From positions 62,001 through 126,000 of the forward strand of contig JAJCKG010000006.1 in the NCBI GenBank assembly GCA_020558355.1: a stretch of 64,000 nt of DNA. The letters run 5' to 3'. Positions within the stretch are counted from its first letter, which is position 1; the number at the start of each line of letters is the position of its first letter. The notes beneath the pieces were generated by a model. The model was not told where the DNA came from, ran no database searches, and saw only the letters and a list, made by a program, of their open reading frames with translations. The stretch is from a bacterium 210820-DFI.6.37. GTDB taxonomy: Bacteria; Bacillota; Clostridia; Peptostreptococcales; Anaerovoracaceae. Below, one piece after another: positions 1-8,792 of the stretch. The translations under genes were made by a program, and so were the position numbers.

Positions 1-610
1 TGCCGCTGGTCTGAGAAAGGGGGAGGGCGGAGAGAAACTCCCGTAGTCCGGACGGCATTTGATCGGTCGAGAAAAAGGTGTTGCATAGATAAGCCATGGG
101 CATGATGATGTAATTGGAAAAACGGGGAACATCCGCGTGGTTTTTTGCGAGGAAGGAGATTACCACACCCACAGCGGAAAAAACCGCCCCGTTGAGAAGC
201 ATGATCAAAAATGAAAGACCGTTGAAAATCAGGCCGGTCCGGATGGGAAGCGTAAGAAGAACAATAATGCTTCCCGCGTATAATCCGCGAAGACTTCCTC
301 CCAGGATCTGTCCTACGATAAACTGCCAGAGGGGAGTAGGGGAAATCATGACCTGATCAAAGGCTTTTTCGTAAAGCCGCTGTACATTCAGGTTCTGGGC
401 AATCGCGTTGAAGCTGCCATTCATAGTAGTTAGAGAAACGACACCTGGGATCAGAAAATTCAGATAAGGCTCCCCATGGGATGTCGTTTGTATTCCCAGC
501 CCAAATACGATCAGATACATAAGGGGCGCTACCATAGCGGCCAGAGTAATCTTATAAAAATCACGTTTAAATTCCGTCCATTTTTCCCATAAAATCGTAA
601 TGATTCCCAT
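1..610 (-). CDS. ABC-2 type transporter permease (partial, C-terminus outside window)
   Basis: The reverse strand reads open from an ATG at 610 to the window edge, about 203 residues. The protein begins MGIITILWEKWTEFKRD and continues into strongly hydrophobic segments. A NodJ/DrrB-like core is visible (IPGVV, then a loop with YEKAFDQVMISPTP, then several membrane spans). It is the membrane half of an ATP-driven exporter, paired with the ATPase gene that ends 23 bp upstream. A GGAG ribosome site lies 7 nt before the start. The substrate (drug, polysaccharide or other) cannot be told from sequence. The 3' part of the gene is missing because the window ends. Confidence 0.85.
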   Translation of the reverse strand, partial: MGIITILWEKWTEFKRDFYKITLAAMVAPLMYLIVFGLGIQTTSHGEPYLNFLIPGVVSLTTMNGSFNAIAQNLNVQRLYEKAFDQVMISPTPLWQFIVGQILGGSLRGLYAGSIIVLLTLPIRTGLIFNGLSFLIMLLNGAVFSAVGVVISFLAKNHADVPRFSNYIIMPMAYLCNTFFSTDQMPSGLREFLSALPLSQTSG

Positions 611-633
611 GCTTCAACTCCAAAAAATAATTT

Positions 634-1476
634 TTACAATGGTGACAGATGCTTACCGACTCGTTCTACAAAGACATCCTCCAGCGTTGTATCCCGCAGA
701 GCGGATTGCCCGCGGATATCGGAAAGATAGTCGATGGCCTCACTCCGGCTGTGAAAATAACGACTGTGGACACCCTCCGCGGTAATGACATCTACCGCGT
801 AGGCGCCAAGGGCGTCGATTAACGCCGCGGGAGTGTTGATTTCTTCCAGTTTACCGCTGTTCATAAGAGCGACCCGCCCGCAAAGAGACTGGGCCTCTTC
901 GATATAATGGGTGGTCAGCAGAATCGTCAGATTCTTTTCATTAAGCTGCCGGAGCAGGTTCCACATTTGCCTTCTTGAAAGCGGGTCCATCCCGGCGGTA
1001 GGCTCATCCAGCAGCAGGATCTCCGGGTCCGTCAAAAGAGCCCGGCAAACCATCAGTTTTCGCTTCATCCCTCCAGAAAGCTTGCGAACGGTCCGCTTAC
1101 GAAAATCAATCAGTCCGCAGAATTCCAGCAGTTCTTCTGTACGGGCCCGAATCTGTTTCAGCGGCATAAAATACAGCCGGCCCTGATACTCCATGATTTC
1201 GTCCATATCCATATCCTGACGCATGGAATATTCCTGCGTGATAACGCTGATTTTCCGCTTCAAATCAGGGCGCTGACGCGTCAGCTTTTCTCCGTCAATG
1301 AAGATTTCTCCCGATGTTGGCAGCAGCAGAGTGGAAAGCATACTGATGGTGGTTGTTTTTCCGGCTCCGTTAGGTCCAAGCAGACCAAAAAATTCCCTGT
1401 TTCCGATGGTCAGATCCAGAGAATCCACTGCTGTAAAATCATCGAATTTTTTTGTGAGATTTTTAAGTTCTATCAT
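634..1476 (-). CDS. ABC transporter ATP-binding protein (DrrA/NodI-like)
   Basis: A 280-aa nucleotide-binding subunit of an ABC-2 type exporter. It carries Walker A GPNGAGKTT near residue 36, signature LSGGMKRK near 137, Walker B LLLDEPTAGMD and the switch histidine in TTHYIEEA. The C-terminal 60 residues have the small DrrA-type extension. Its ATG overlaps the stop of the upstream cobI-like gene (ATGA), so the two are translationally coupled, and the permease gene follows 23 bp later. Family assignment is firm; the transported substrate is unknown. The coupling to a cobalamin-pathway enzyme is unusual and may only reflect a shared promoter. Confidence 0.9.
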   Translation of the reverse strand: MIELKNLTKKFDDFTAVDSLDLTIGNREFFGLLGPNGAGKTTTISMLSTLLLPTSGEIFIDGEKLTRQRPDLKRKISVITQEYSMRQDMDMDEIMEYQGRLYFMPLKQIRARTEELLEFCGLIDFRKRTVRKLSGGMKRKLMVCRALLTDPEILLLDEPTAGMDPLSRRQMWNLLRQLNEKNLTILLTTHYIEEAQSLCGRVALMNSGKLEEINTPAALIDALGAYAVDVITAEGVHSRYFHSRSEAIDYLSDIRGQSALRDTTLEDVFVERVGKHLSPL

Positions 1477-2168
1477 TTGCCGGATCGCCGCTCCTTTGCA
1501 ATGATCAGAGAATAGTAGCCCGCGTCGTCAGGGATCTCCTCTACGCTCCGGTAGATTCGTTCATTTGGCATACCGCAGTTTTCCACCATCTGAACATTGC
1601 GTCCGCTTTCCGCCAGAATTGTTTTTACCTGGTTCATTTTTTTACCGGATTTCATGAGAATATAGTTCCCGCTCTGCTCCAGCTTGCTGTCCAGCTGGTG
1701 GACGGCCGGCACAATGTGCAGCTGCTGGTTCCACTCAGCAAGAGGGAGATTCATCCGCGCCGCTGCCGCGCAGAAAGAGGTTATACCGCTGATAAGCTGA
1801 GTCTCATAGCCTCGGTCCAGGATTCGCCTTTGCAGGTAAGAAAAGGTAGAATAGATGGTTGGATCGCCTAAAGTCAGGAAAACTACATTCTTTCCCTGCC
1901 GCAGATAAGCCTCGATGGTATCTGCCCCTTTTTTATGATTCCGCTCGATTTCCTGCTGGTCGTGGGTCATGGGCATATAAATGGGAAGCAGGTGTTTTTT
2001 TTCCAGCTCCGGAACAGCCTGTACCGCGATCTGATACGCTACCGTTTCCTTTACATCCATCCCGGGGACAGCGATTACTTCATTTTCCCTGATTATACGA
2101 ACTGCTTTTAATGTCATCAGCTCCGGATCTCCCGGACCAACGCCTACTCCATATAATATTCCAGCCAT
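1473..2168 (-). CDS. cobI: Precorrin-2/cobalt-factor-2 C20-methyltransferase
   Basis: A 231-aa SAM-dependent tetrapyrrole methylase of the CobI/CbiL type, which methylates C-20 of (cobalt-)precorrin-2 in corrin ring synthesis. The N-terminal GVGVGPGDPELMTLKA segment is the family hallmark. It is followed by LTLGDPTIYSTFSYL and by GITSFCAAAARMNLPLAE, typical of the SAM-binding cleft. The start at 2168 has a GAGGAG site about 9 nt upstream and a well-placed promoter. No other corrin genes are in view, so whether the cell makes B12 cannot be judged here. The gene leads an operon with an ABC-2 exporter. Confidence 0.88.
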   Translation of the reverse strand: MAGILYGVGVGPGDPELMTLKAVRIIRENEVIAVPGMDVKETVAYQIAVQAVPELEKKHLLPIYMPMTHDQQEIERNHKKGADTIEAYLRQGKNVVFLTLGDPTIYSTFSYLQRRILDRGYETQLISGITSFCAAAARMNLPLAEWNQQLHIVPAVHQLDSKLEQSGNYILMKSGKKMNQVKTILAESGRNVQMVENCGMPNERIYRSVEEIPDDAGYYSLIIAKERRSGK

Positions 2169-2201
2169 AAGAAAGTCTCCTCTTTCACATAAATTTTCTC
2201 C

Positions 2202-2230
2202 ATTATACTATTTCGCGGAATTTTTTTCAA
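2202..2230 (-). promoter_or_regulatory. Sigma-A promoter for cobI-ABC exporter operon
   Basis: On the reverse strand TTGAAA (2230-2225) and TATAAT (2207-2202) are separated by 17 nt and lie about 35 nt before the cobI start. I looked for a cobalamin riboswitch in the short leader and there is no room for one. Confidence 0.7.
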
Positions 2231-2272
2231 TGAAAGTTAAAACATTAACTACCGCCTAGCTTTGGCCGCTTC

Positions 2273-2301
2273 TTTACATCTGAAACGCAATATGGTATAT
2301 T
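2273..2301 (+). promoter_or_regulatory. Sigma-A promoter
   Basis: TTTACA (2273-2278), a 17-nt spacer and TATATT (2296-2301) lie 50 nt before the start of the secreted repeat protein. The promoter is divergent from that of cobI. Confidence 0.65.
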
Positions 2302-2351
2302 TACCAAGGTAGGAAAGAACTTTGATTATGTCAGAGAACAGGAATTGAAGC

Positions 2352-3446
2352 ATGAAAAAAATACGCGTTTGCTTATGTACAATTATGGTATTTACGGCTG
2401 TCATGATTGGCATTACCGGGGCAGCCCCGGCGGAGGCGGTGGATTACGGACAGACCGCCGGATCCTCTGAACAGATAAAAGCCTCTGAAGTGGAAAAATA
2501 CGGAATGCTGCCCATATATGGAATGGATGTAAGAGACGGGACCTATTCGGTGGATGTAGTGTCCAGCTCTTCTATGTTCCGGGTTATTAAGGCCGAGCTG
2601 ACTGTAAAAGAGGGGAAGATGAAGGCGGCCATTACCCTCAGCGGGACCGGCTATTTAAAGCTGTTCATGGGAACCGGCAAAGAGGCGGCGGCCAGCAGCG
2701 AGTCGGACTATATCGGTTTTCAGGAAGACTCGGAAGGAAGATATACTTATACTGTTCCGGTAAAGGCGCTGGACAAGGGTCTGGACTGCGCCGCTTTCAG
2801 CAAGCGAAAGGAAAAGTGGTACGACCGGGTGATTCTTTTTGACGCTTCCTCACTGCCGGAGGACGCTCTTCTGGTAGAGCTTCCGGATTACGATACCATA
2901 GAAGCGGCTGTGAAAGCCTGGAAAGATGGCAGCAGCCAAAGCGCTGACACCGAGGAGGAAGCGTCCCAGCTGACGGACCTGGAAAGCAGAGAGCCGGTTT
3001 CACCAATGGAGCTGGACATGAAGGACGGGGAGTACGCCATTGATGTGGACATTGCGGGGGGAAGCGGAAAAGCGACCATCGCTTCACCTACGATTTTGAT
3101 TGTGAAGGACGGCCGGGCGTATGCCCAGATCCAATGGAGCAGCTCCAACTATGATTATATGATCGTGGGGAACCGAAAGTATTTGAATTTGAATGAAGAT
3201 GGAGGAAATTCCACTTTTGAGATCCCCATTGCCATTATGGATCTGGAAATGCCGGTAATCGCGGATACAACAGCCATGGGAACGCCGCATGAGGTAGAAT
3301 ACGCCTTTACCTTTTACTCCAATAGCATCGGCGCTAAAAGTCAGATGCCGCAGGAGGCGGCCAAGCGGGTAGTAGCTGTGGCGGCAATTATTATTGTAGG
3401 AGGCGGGATTCTGAACCATATTGTAAAAAGAAGGAAACGGGCCTGA
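2352..3446 (+). CDS. Secreted, C-terminally membrane-anchored two-repeat protein
   Basis: 364 aa. An N-terminal signal peptide (charged MKKIR, hydrophobic core, Ala-rich cleavage region near residue 29) precedes two related domains. Domain 1 (about 55-180) starts RDGTYSVDV; domain 2 (about 220-330) starts KDGEYAIDV and has VKDGRAYAQIQWSSSNYDY. Both have the DG-Y-V and K-G-K pattern of NEAT-like beta domains. A single C-terminal hydrophobic span near 337-356 followed by KRRKR would anchor it in the membrane; there is no LPXTG motif. A role in metal or haem handling is suggested only by resemblance. Monocistronic, with its own promoter and terminator. Confidence 0.6.
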   Translation: MKKIRVCLCTIMVFTAVMIGITGAAPAEAVDYGQTAGSSEQIKASEVEKYGMLPIYGMDVRDGTYSVDVVSSSSMFRVIKAELTVKEGKMKAAITLSGTGYLKLFMGTGKEAAASSESDYIGFQEDSEGRYTYTVPVKALDKGLDCAAFSKRKEKWYDRVILFDASSLPEDALLVELPDYDTIEAAVKAWKDGSSQSADTEEEASQLTDLESREPVSPMELDMKDGEYAIDVDIAGGSGKATIASPTILIVKDGRAYAQIQWSSSNYDYMIVGNRKYLNLNEDGGNSTFEIPIAIMDLEMPVIADTTAMGTPHEVEYAFTFYSNSIGAKSQMPQEAAKRVVAVAAIIIVGGGILNHIVKRRKRA

Positions 3447-3480
3447 CCTTGTAAAAAGCGGCGCGGGATAGGAATAAAAG

Positions 3481-3533
3481 AAAAAGTGTTTCAAACCTTG
3501 GAGGGATGCCTCAGTTTGTTTGAAACACTTTTT
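3481..3533. terminator. Bidirectional Rho-independent terminator
   Basis: A perfect 16-bp inverted repeat (3481-3496 and 3518-3533) beginning AAAAAGTGTTTC and ending in five T. The A/T flanks make it work on both strands, between the convergent secreted-protein and symporter genes. Confidence 0.85.
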
Positions 3534-3537
3534 GTTA

Positions 3538-4905
3538 TCAGCTGAATTTTGCGATGTACCCCTGAACAAAGATGAAAAGAACGATCAGAGGGAGTATGAA
3601 CGTGACATAAAGCCTCGCCCATTTGGGAAATTTCACGCCGCTTCCGCAGTCAGCTTCCGCGAGAAAGCTGTCCCATCCCCATCCATAGCGGCAGGTGCAG
3701 AACAGCAGATAAATCAGACTTCCCAGAGGCAGAAGGTTATTGCTTACGATGAAGTCTTCCAGATCCAGTACATTGGTTCCTTCTCCAAAAGGAGCGAAGC
3801 CGCTCCACACATTAAAGCCCAGTACGCAGGGCATAGAAAGAAGGATGACAGCCACCAGATTTCCAGCCATGGCCTTCTTACGGCTGCAGCCGGTCAGATC
3901 AATGGCGAAGGAAATGATGTTTTCGAATACGGCAATAATGGTAGAAGCCGCGGCAAAAATCATAAACAGGAAAAAGAGCGTACCCCATATCCTTCCGCCG
4001 CTCATGGAATTGAACACATTGGGAAGGGTGATAAAAATCAGGCTGGGTCCTTGCCCTGGGTCTACGCCGTAGGCAAAGCAGGACGGGAATATGATCAAAC
4101 CCGCAATCAGCGCTACAAAGGTGTCCAGAGAAGTAACACAGATGGCTTCTCCGGTCAGCGAGCGGTCTTTGCCAATATAGCTTCCAAAGATGGCAATGGC
4201 GCCGATCCCCAGACTCAATGTAAAGAAAGCCTGTCCCATAGCGGCAAAAATTGTTTCAAATAAGCCGTATTCCATCAGCTTTTTAAAATCAGGATAGAGA
4301 TAAAACTTCAATCCTTCTGCCGCGTTAGGAAGTGTAATGGAACGGATCGCCAGGATCAGCATCAGAAAGAGCAGAAGGAGCATCATAACCTTTGTAGTTT
4401 TTTCAACTCCATTTTGAAGCCCCATACCGCAGATCAGAAAGCACGCCAGTACAACAAAAATCATATAAGCGGTCATGGTGAGGGGCTGTCCCAGCATTTC
4501 CGAAAAAACACCGGAAACGCCGTTTGTATCCAGACCCGTAAAGCCTCCGGACGCCATCTTTATAAAATAGTAGACCATCCAGCCGCCAATGGAGGTATAG
4601 AACATCATCAGGAGGTAATTTCCCGCCATAGCGCCGTACTTGTACCAGTGCCATTTACTGCCCTTTGGCTCCAGCTTGTCAAAGGAGCGGGCGACGCTGA
4701 CCCGGCTGGCCCGGCCCACGGAAAACTCCATGATCATGATGGGAAGCCCCAGGATCAGAAGAAATAGAAGATAAATCAAAACAAACGCTGCCCCGCCGTA
4801 CGTTCCAACAATATAAGGAAAACGCCATACATTTCCAAGACCAATGGCGCAGCCCGCGGATATGAGGATAAAGCCCAGGCGGGATGAAAATCGTTCTCTT
4901 TGCAT
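3538..4905 (-). CDS. Sodium-dependent transporter, NSS (SNF) family
   Basis: 455 aa, the normal length of bacterial neurotransmitter:sodium symporters. The N-terminus has the family signature SRLGFILISAGCAIGLGNVWRFPY (sodium/substrate site in TM1). About 11-12 membrane spans follow, including GQAFFTLSLGIGAIAIFGSY (TM6 region). The likely role is Na+-coupled uptake of an amino acid or related compound; the substrate is not assignable. AAAGG precedes the start. It is transcribed alone and converges on the previous gene at a shared terminator. Confidence 0.9.
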   Translation of the reverse strand: MQRERFSSRLGFILISAGCAIGLGNVWRFPYIVGTYGGAAFVLIYLLFLLILGLPIMIMEFSVGRASRVSVARSFDKLEPKGSKWHWYKYGAMAGNYLLMMFYTSIGGWMVYYFIKMASGGFTGLDTNGVSGVFSEMLGQPLTMTAYMIFVVLACFLICGMGLQNGVEKTTKVMMLLLLFLMLILAIRSITLPNAAEGLKFYLYPDFKKLMEYGLFETIFAAMGQAFFTLSLGIGAIAIFGSYIGKDRSLTGEAICVTSLDTFVALIAGLIIFPSCFAYGVDPGQGPSLIFITLPNVFNSMSGGRIWGTLFFLFMIFAAASTIIAVFENIISFAIDLTGCSRKKAMAGNLVAVILLSMPCVLGFNVWSGFAPFGEGTNVLDLEDFIVSNNLLPLGSLIYLLFCTCRYGWGWDSFLAEADCGSGVKFPKWARLYVTFILPLIVLFIFVQGYIAKFS

Positions 4906-5175
4906 TTTAAAAACCTTTCTTTTGTAATCGTCAGTATTGTTTCAGCCTGCGGGCCTAGGGTCCGTATTGCAGGGAAACTCGCAATTTCCAATTATACAGG
5001 ATTTTCATGTGAATATCTACTGAAATTCAGGGATTTTTTGCTCTGTGTCTGGAAATATAGCCGCGGAGGCGGGACATTCTGGGAGGGAAAATAAAGACCT
5101 TGCTTGAAAAGTCCGCGGCAGAGAGCTATAATCAGCAATAGAGATAAAGGAAGAAAGAAGAAAAGGAGCGGGGCG

Positions 5176-5907
5176 TTGAACAAACTGATAAAGACAGTGA
5201 CAATGAAGCGTTATATGATAAAGCTTGCTGTTCGGGTTGGAATTTTTTTAGGTGTTCTTATTCCGTATTTCCTGCATAAGGACTGGCTGCAAAGTATTAC
5301 AATGCAGCCGGTATGGAAGCAGATTACGCCTTTGCATGTGCTGTGGATGATTTTCATGCTGATGATGCTGAATCATATTTTTCCGGCCAACAGGCTGTCT
5401 ATGGCCCTGCACAAGCGGGAAGAGGCGGAATATGAAGAAATACCGGGCTTTTCAAAATTAGAGCTGTACCGGTTTGTCCAGGATCAGAATATAAAGGCCT
5501 GGAATGTGATGCTGGTGTGGCTGATTTTTAATGGGATATTCGGGCTGCTGTATCTGTTGAAGGTTATTGATGAGACCGATCTGGTCATGCTTTCCGTCTT
5601 TTATTTTTTGTGCGACTATGTCTGCATCCTGTTTTATTGTCCTTTTCAGTCGCTGATCATGAGGAACCGATGCTGTGTCAATTGTAGAATCTATGATTGG
5701 GGCCATTTTATGATGTTTACTCCCATGCTGTTTATCCGGAATTTTTTCAGCTGGAGCCTGTTTTTTGCCTCCTGTGTAGTGCTGATCCACTGGGAAATTA
5801 TATACGCGAAGCATCCGGAGCGCTTTTGGAGCGGCGCGAACCAAAAGCTCAGGTGTACTAGCTGCAGGGACAAGATCTGTCAAATCAAAGGAAAGGTGAC
5901 GGAATAG
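5176..5907 (+). CDS. Uncharacterised multi-span membrane protein with paired Cys motifs
   Basis: I start it at TTG 5176 because AGGAG sits 7 nt upstream; an ATG at 5203 has no clear ribosome site. The product is about 243 aa with some five hydrophobic spans. It contains RCCVNCRIYDWGH near the middle and CTSCRDKIC near the C-terminus, which could be two halves of a metal or Fe-S site on the same face of the membrane. I do not recognise a functional family. It is a single gene flanked by its own leader and a hairpin terminator. Confidence 0.6.
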   Translation: MNKLIKTVTMKRYMIKLAVRVGIFLGVLIPYFLHKDWLQSITMQPVWKQITPLHVLWMIFMLMMLNHIFPANRLSMALHKREEAEYEEIPGFSKLELYRFVQDQNIKAWNVMLVWLIFNGIFGLLYLLKVIDETDLVMLSVFYFLCDYVCILFYCPFQSLIMRNRCCVNCRIYDWGHFMMFTPMLFIRNFFSWSLFFASCVVLIHWEIIYAKHPERFWSGANQKLRCTSCRDKICQIKGKVTE

Positions 5908-5928
5908 AAAGAAAGATACCTAATAAAA

Positions 5929-5980
5929 ACGCGGGCAGAAGACCGGGATGTAAAATCCCGTCCAATGGCCCGCGTATTTT
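5929..5980 (+). terminator. Two-tier hairpin terminator
   Basis: Outer arms ACGCGGGC (5929-5936) and GCCCGCGT (5968-5975) enclose an inner CGGGAT/ATCCCG stem, followed by ATTTT. It ends the membrane-protein unit and may also serve recN from the other side. Confidence 0.7.
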
Positions 5981-6004
5981 CATAGACTGAAACCCGCTGG
6001 TTTC

Positions 6005-7624
6005 CTACTTTGAGGCTTCGATCAGTTCCTTTGCTGACTGAAGCGTTGTTTCTGTGATATTGATACCGCCCAGAAGTCTTGCGATCTCCTGAATTTTTTC
6101 ATCCTCTCGCAATTGGATCACAGTAGTATACGTATTGCTGTCATCGGATTCCTTAGAGATCTTATAGTTGTGCCCACCGAAGGCCGCAATCTGCGGCAGA
6201 TGTGTGATACAGATGATTTGGTGGTTTTCCGCGATCTGATCCAGCTTTTTCCCGACGATGCTGGCTGTAATACCGCTGATCCCAGCGTCGATCTCATCGA
6301 AAATCATCGTTGGAATCTCATCATAGTCTCCAACAATCTTTTTAAAGGCAAGCATGATTCTGGACATTTCACCGCCGGAAGCAATTTTAGAAAGGGGCTT
6401 TAATTTTTCCCCCTTATTTGTGCTGATCATGAATTCCACAAGATCGATTCCGGACTCAGTGTATTCCTTATTTTCTCTGAAAGCGATGGAAAGCTGTGCG
6501 TCTTTAAAGTTCAGTTCAGCCAATTCAGCCAGAATTTTAGTCTCCAGCTCTTCCGCTGCTTTGCGCCGCAGGGCGGAAAGCTCCAGGCTGGCAGCCTTCA
6601 GGTCCGCCTCGCATTTTTTTTGAAGAGCCGTCAATTCCGCCTTCATAGTATCAATGTTTTCGACCTGATCCAGTTTTTCTTCCAGCTCCCGGCCATAGGC
6701 GATGATTTCTTCCAGAGAAGCGTTATGCTTCCGCTTCAGACTGTTTAGGGTTTCCAGACGGGAAATACAGCGGTCCAGATCTTCCGGAGAAAAGGTCACC
6801 CGATCCCGGATTTCCCGGATCTGGCTGCATAGCTCTTCGAAAATATAATAAGCGTCGGACATCTGCTGATGAATCTCTGAAAGCTCTTTGGAATACTCGT
6901 TGATATTTCCAATTCTGTCAAGGGCCTTTTTCATACCGGCAAGAGCGGAAAATTCTTCACCGCTGGTTATCTGATAGGCTCCGGCCAGATTTTCGTAGAT
7001 GGTCTCACTGTTTTGGAGCAGGCCAAGCTCCTCCTCCAGGGCCTCATCTTCACCCGGAGTCAGAGCCGCTTTTTTGATCTCATCCAGCTCGAAGGCCATA
7101 AAATCACGCTTTCGCTGGTTTTCCGCAGCGTCCGCTACAAGCTGCTTTAACCGGGAAGAAATCTCCCTGTATTGGGCGAAAATCCCGGCTACTTTCTGTT
7201 TGGCGGGGAAGATAGCGTCTTTTTTATATAGATCCACAAGACGGATGTGATAGTCCGGATTTAAAAGGGACTGATGATCATATTGTCCATGAATATCCGC
7301 CAGCTTTTTGCAAAGCAGGTTCAGATGGCCCAAAGTAACCAGTTCTCCGTTTATTTTGCACAGATTTTTTCCGGCGGCGGAAACCTCTCTGGTTATAACG
7401 TATTCTTCCCCTTTATGAATTCCGGCCAGCTGGACGACAGCCTTTTCTCTGCCGGAACGGACGAAGGAAGTATCAGCCCGGCTGCCGAGCGCCAGGCTGA
7501 TTGCCTCAATGACGATTGATTTCCCGGCACCGGTTTCGCCGGTAATAATGTTAAGTCCTTCATGAAAATCGATCTCAACATTTTCGATGATTGCAAAGTC
7601 TTTGATACTGATGTGAGAAATCAT
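6005..7624 (-). CDS. recN: DNA repair protein RecN
   Basis: 539 aa SMC-like ATPase that acts early at double-strand breaks. The head is split: Walker A GETGAGKSIVIEA at the N-terminus, and the ABC-type signature ASGGEMSRIMLA plus Walker B MIFDEIDAGISG at the C-terminus. A long coiled coil (about 150-370) lies between. The motif DIHGQYDHQSLL is typical of RecN. Length is slightly shorter than the 550-570 of many homologues but all motifs are present. It follows argR by 12 bp, the usual Firmicute arrangement, so the two are co-transcribed. Confidence 0.96.
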   Translation of the reverse strand: MISHISIKDFAIIENVEIDFHEGLNIITGETGAGKSIVIEAISLALGSRADTSFVRSGREKAVVQLAGIHKGEEYVITREVSAAGKNLCKINGELVTLGHLNLLCKKLADIHGQYDHQSLLNPDYHIRLVDLYKKDAIFPAKQKVAGIFAQYREISSRLKQLVADAAENQRKRDFMAFELDEIKKAALTPGEDEALEEELGLLQNSETIYENLAGAYQITSGEEFSALAGMKKALDRIGNINEYSKELSEIHQQMSDAYYIFEELCSQIREIRDRVTFSPEDLDRCISRLETLNSLKRKHNASLEEIIAYGRELEEKLDQVENIDTMKAELTALQKKCEADLKAASLELSALRRKAAEELETKILAELAELNFKDAQLSIAFRENKEYTESGIDLVEFMISTNKGEKLKPLSKIASGGEMSRIMLAFKKIVGDYDEIPTMIFDEIDAGISGITASIVGKKLDQIAENHQIICITHLPQIAAFGGHNYKISKESDDSNTYTTVIQLREDEKIQEIARLLGGINITETTLQSAKELIEASK

Positions 7625-7636
7625 AAGCCACCTCTT

Positions 7637-8086
7637 TTATCCAAGTATATTGTTAAACTCCTTCAGGAATTTCGGAGTATTGTCCGGATCGTCAATGACA
7701 ATCATCAGTGTGTTGTCACCGGCCACAGAACCGATCACATGAGGAAAGCCCAGGGAATCGATTGCTTCGCCAGCGGCGTTCGCGCATCCGGACAGGGTCT
7801 TTACTACCACAAGATTTCCGGAAGAATCCACAGATTTAATGGTTTCCCTGAATATATTTACAAAACGATCAGAAACAGGGCCTTCTACATTAGCGGATAC
7901 TGCATATTTATATTTTCCTGTGGAGGAGAGTGTTTTGATCAGATGAAGCTCTTTTATGTCCCGCGAGATGGTGGCCTGTGTAACATCATAGCCGTAATCT
8001 CGTAGAAGAGAGGCCAGTTTATCCTGAGTCTCAACCTCATACTTCTCAATCAGCTCTAAAATTTTATTTTGTCTTGAATAACGCAT
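7637..8086 (-). CDS. argR: Arginine repressor ArgR/AhrC
   Basis: 149 aa from the ATG at 8086, which has AAGGAG 6 nt upstream; an ATG five codons earlier lacks this spacing. The N-terminal winged helix has the family helix QATISRDIKELHLIK. The C-terminal hexamerisation/arginine-binding domain has GTVAGDNT-like GSVAGDNTLMIVIDD. It senses L-arginine and controls arginine synthesis and breakdown. Upstream an extended -10 (TGGTATAAT, reverse strand 8142-8134) lies in an A+T-rich stretch that could hold ARG boxes for autoregulation. Confidence 0.96.
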   Translation of the reverse strand: MRYSRQNKILELIEKYEVETQDKLASLLRDYGYDVTQATISRDIKELHLIKTLSSTGKYKYAVSANVEGPVSDRFVNIFRETIKSVDSSGNLVVVKTLSGCANAAGEAIDSLGFPHVIGSVAGDNTLMIVIDDPDNTPKFLKEFNNILG

Positions 8087-8184
8087 AGCATTCTCCTTCA
8101 ATATACAAATTCAATTAACTTTATACATTTATAATTATACCATATCCTGCGGAAAATGCCACTGAAAAAAACCCTGATTGAGAA

Positions 8185-8213
8185 TTGATGAACGTACGTT
8201 TGTATGGTATAAT
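8185..8213 (+). promoter_or_regulatory. Promoter of ruvC-ruvA-ruvB-queA
   Basis: TTGATG (8185-8190), 17-nt spacer, TATAAT (8208-8213). The transcript would begin near 8220, about 70 nt before ruvC. I see no LexA-type box in the short stretch around it. Confidence 0.75.
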
Positions 8214-8287
8214 GTCCGCAGGCCCGGCGATTGACGCAGGGAACCCGCGGCAAAATGTCCAGGGCCAGAGCCGTTTCAGGAGGGTTT

Positions 8288-8782
8288 ATGAGAATACTTG
8301 GGATTGATCCGGGGTATGCCATTTTGGGCTACGGGATCATTGAAATGAATGGAAACCGCTTTAAGGTGATCGATTACGGCGCGGTTACAACTGACGCAAA
8401 GATGGAAATGCCGGATCGTTTGAAGATTTTGTACAATTCTCTTATGGAGATTATCGCGGAATATGAGCCGGAGGTGGCGTCTATCGAAGAGCTGTTTTTC
8501 AATACCAACGCTAAGACCGCTATTTTAGTGGGACAGGCCAGAGGCGTCGCTGTACTGGCATGCGCGAATTCAGGACTGGAGATCGAAGAGTATACGCCGC
8601 TTCAGATCAAGCAGGCGCTGGTAGGCTACGGAAGAGCTGAGAAAAAGCAGGTACAGCTGATGGTAAAGACGATCCTGAATCTGAAAGAAATCCCAAAACC
8701 CGACGATACTGCCGACGCCCTTGCGGCAGCTGTTTGCCACGGACATTCGTCAGGCGGAAGAAAGAGAATGAAAGGGCTGTAG
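8288..8782 (+). CDS. ruvC: Holliday junction resolvase RuvC
   Basis: 164 aa from ATG 8288, chosen over an in-frame ATG 57 nt upstream because AGGAGG lies 4 nt before it and the family begins MRILGIDPG. Catalytic acidic residues are visible: D7 in [13 protein letters not shown] in IEELFFN near 67, and the DD/DAL pair in [14 protein letters not shown]. It cuts four-way junctions symmetrically together with RuvAB, whose genes follow directly. Confidence 0.97.
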   Translation: MRILGIDPGYAILGYGIIEMNGNRFKVIDYGAVTTDAKMEMPDRLKILYNSLMEIIAEYEPEVASIEELFFNTNAKTAILVGQARGVAVLACANSGLEIEEYTPLQIKQALVGYGRAEKKQVQLMVKTILNLKEIPKPDDTADALAAAVCHGHSSGGRKRMKGL

Positions 8783-8792
8783 GAGGAACAAA

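Noticed and set aside
2169..2351. Cobalamin riboswitch upstream of cobI
   Set aside because: The promoter leaves only about 30 nt of leader, and no B12-box-like segment is present.
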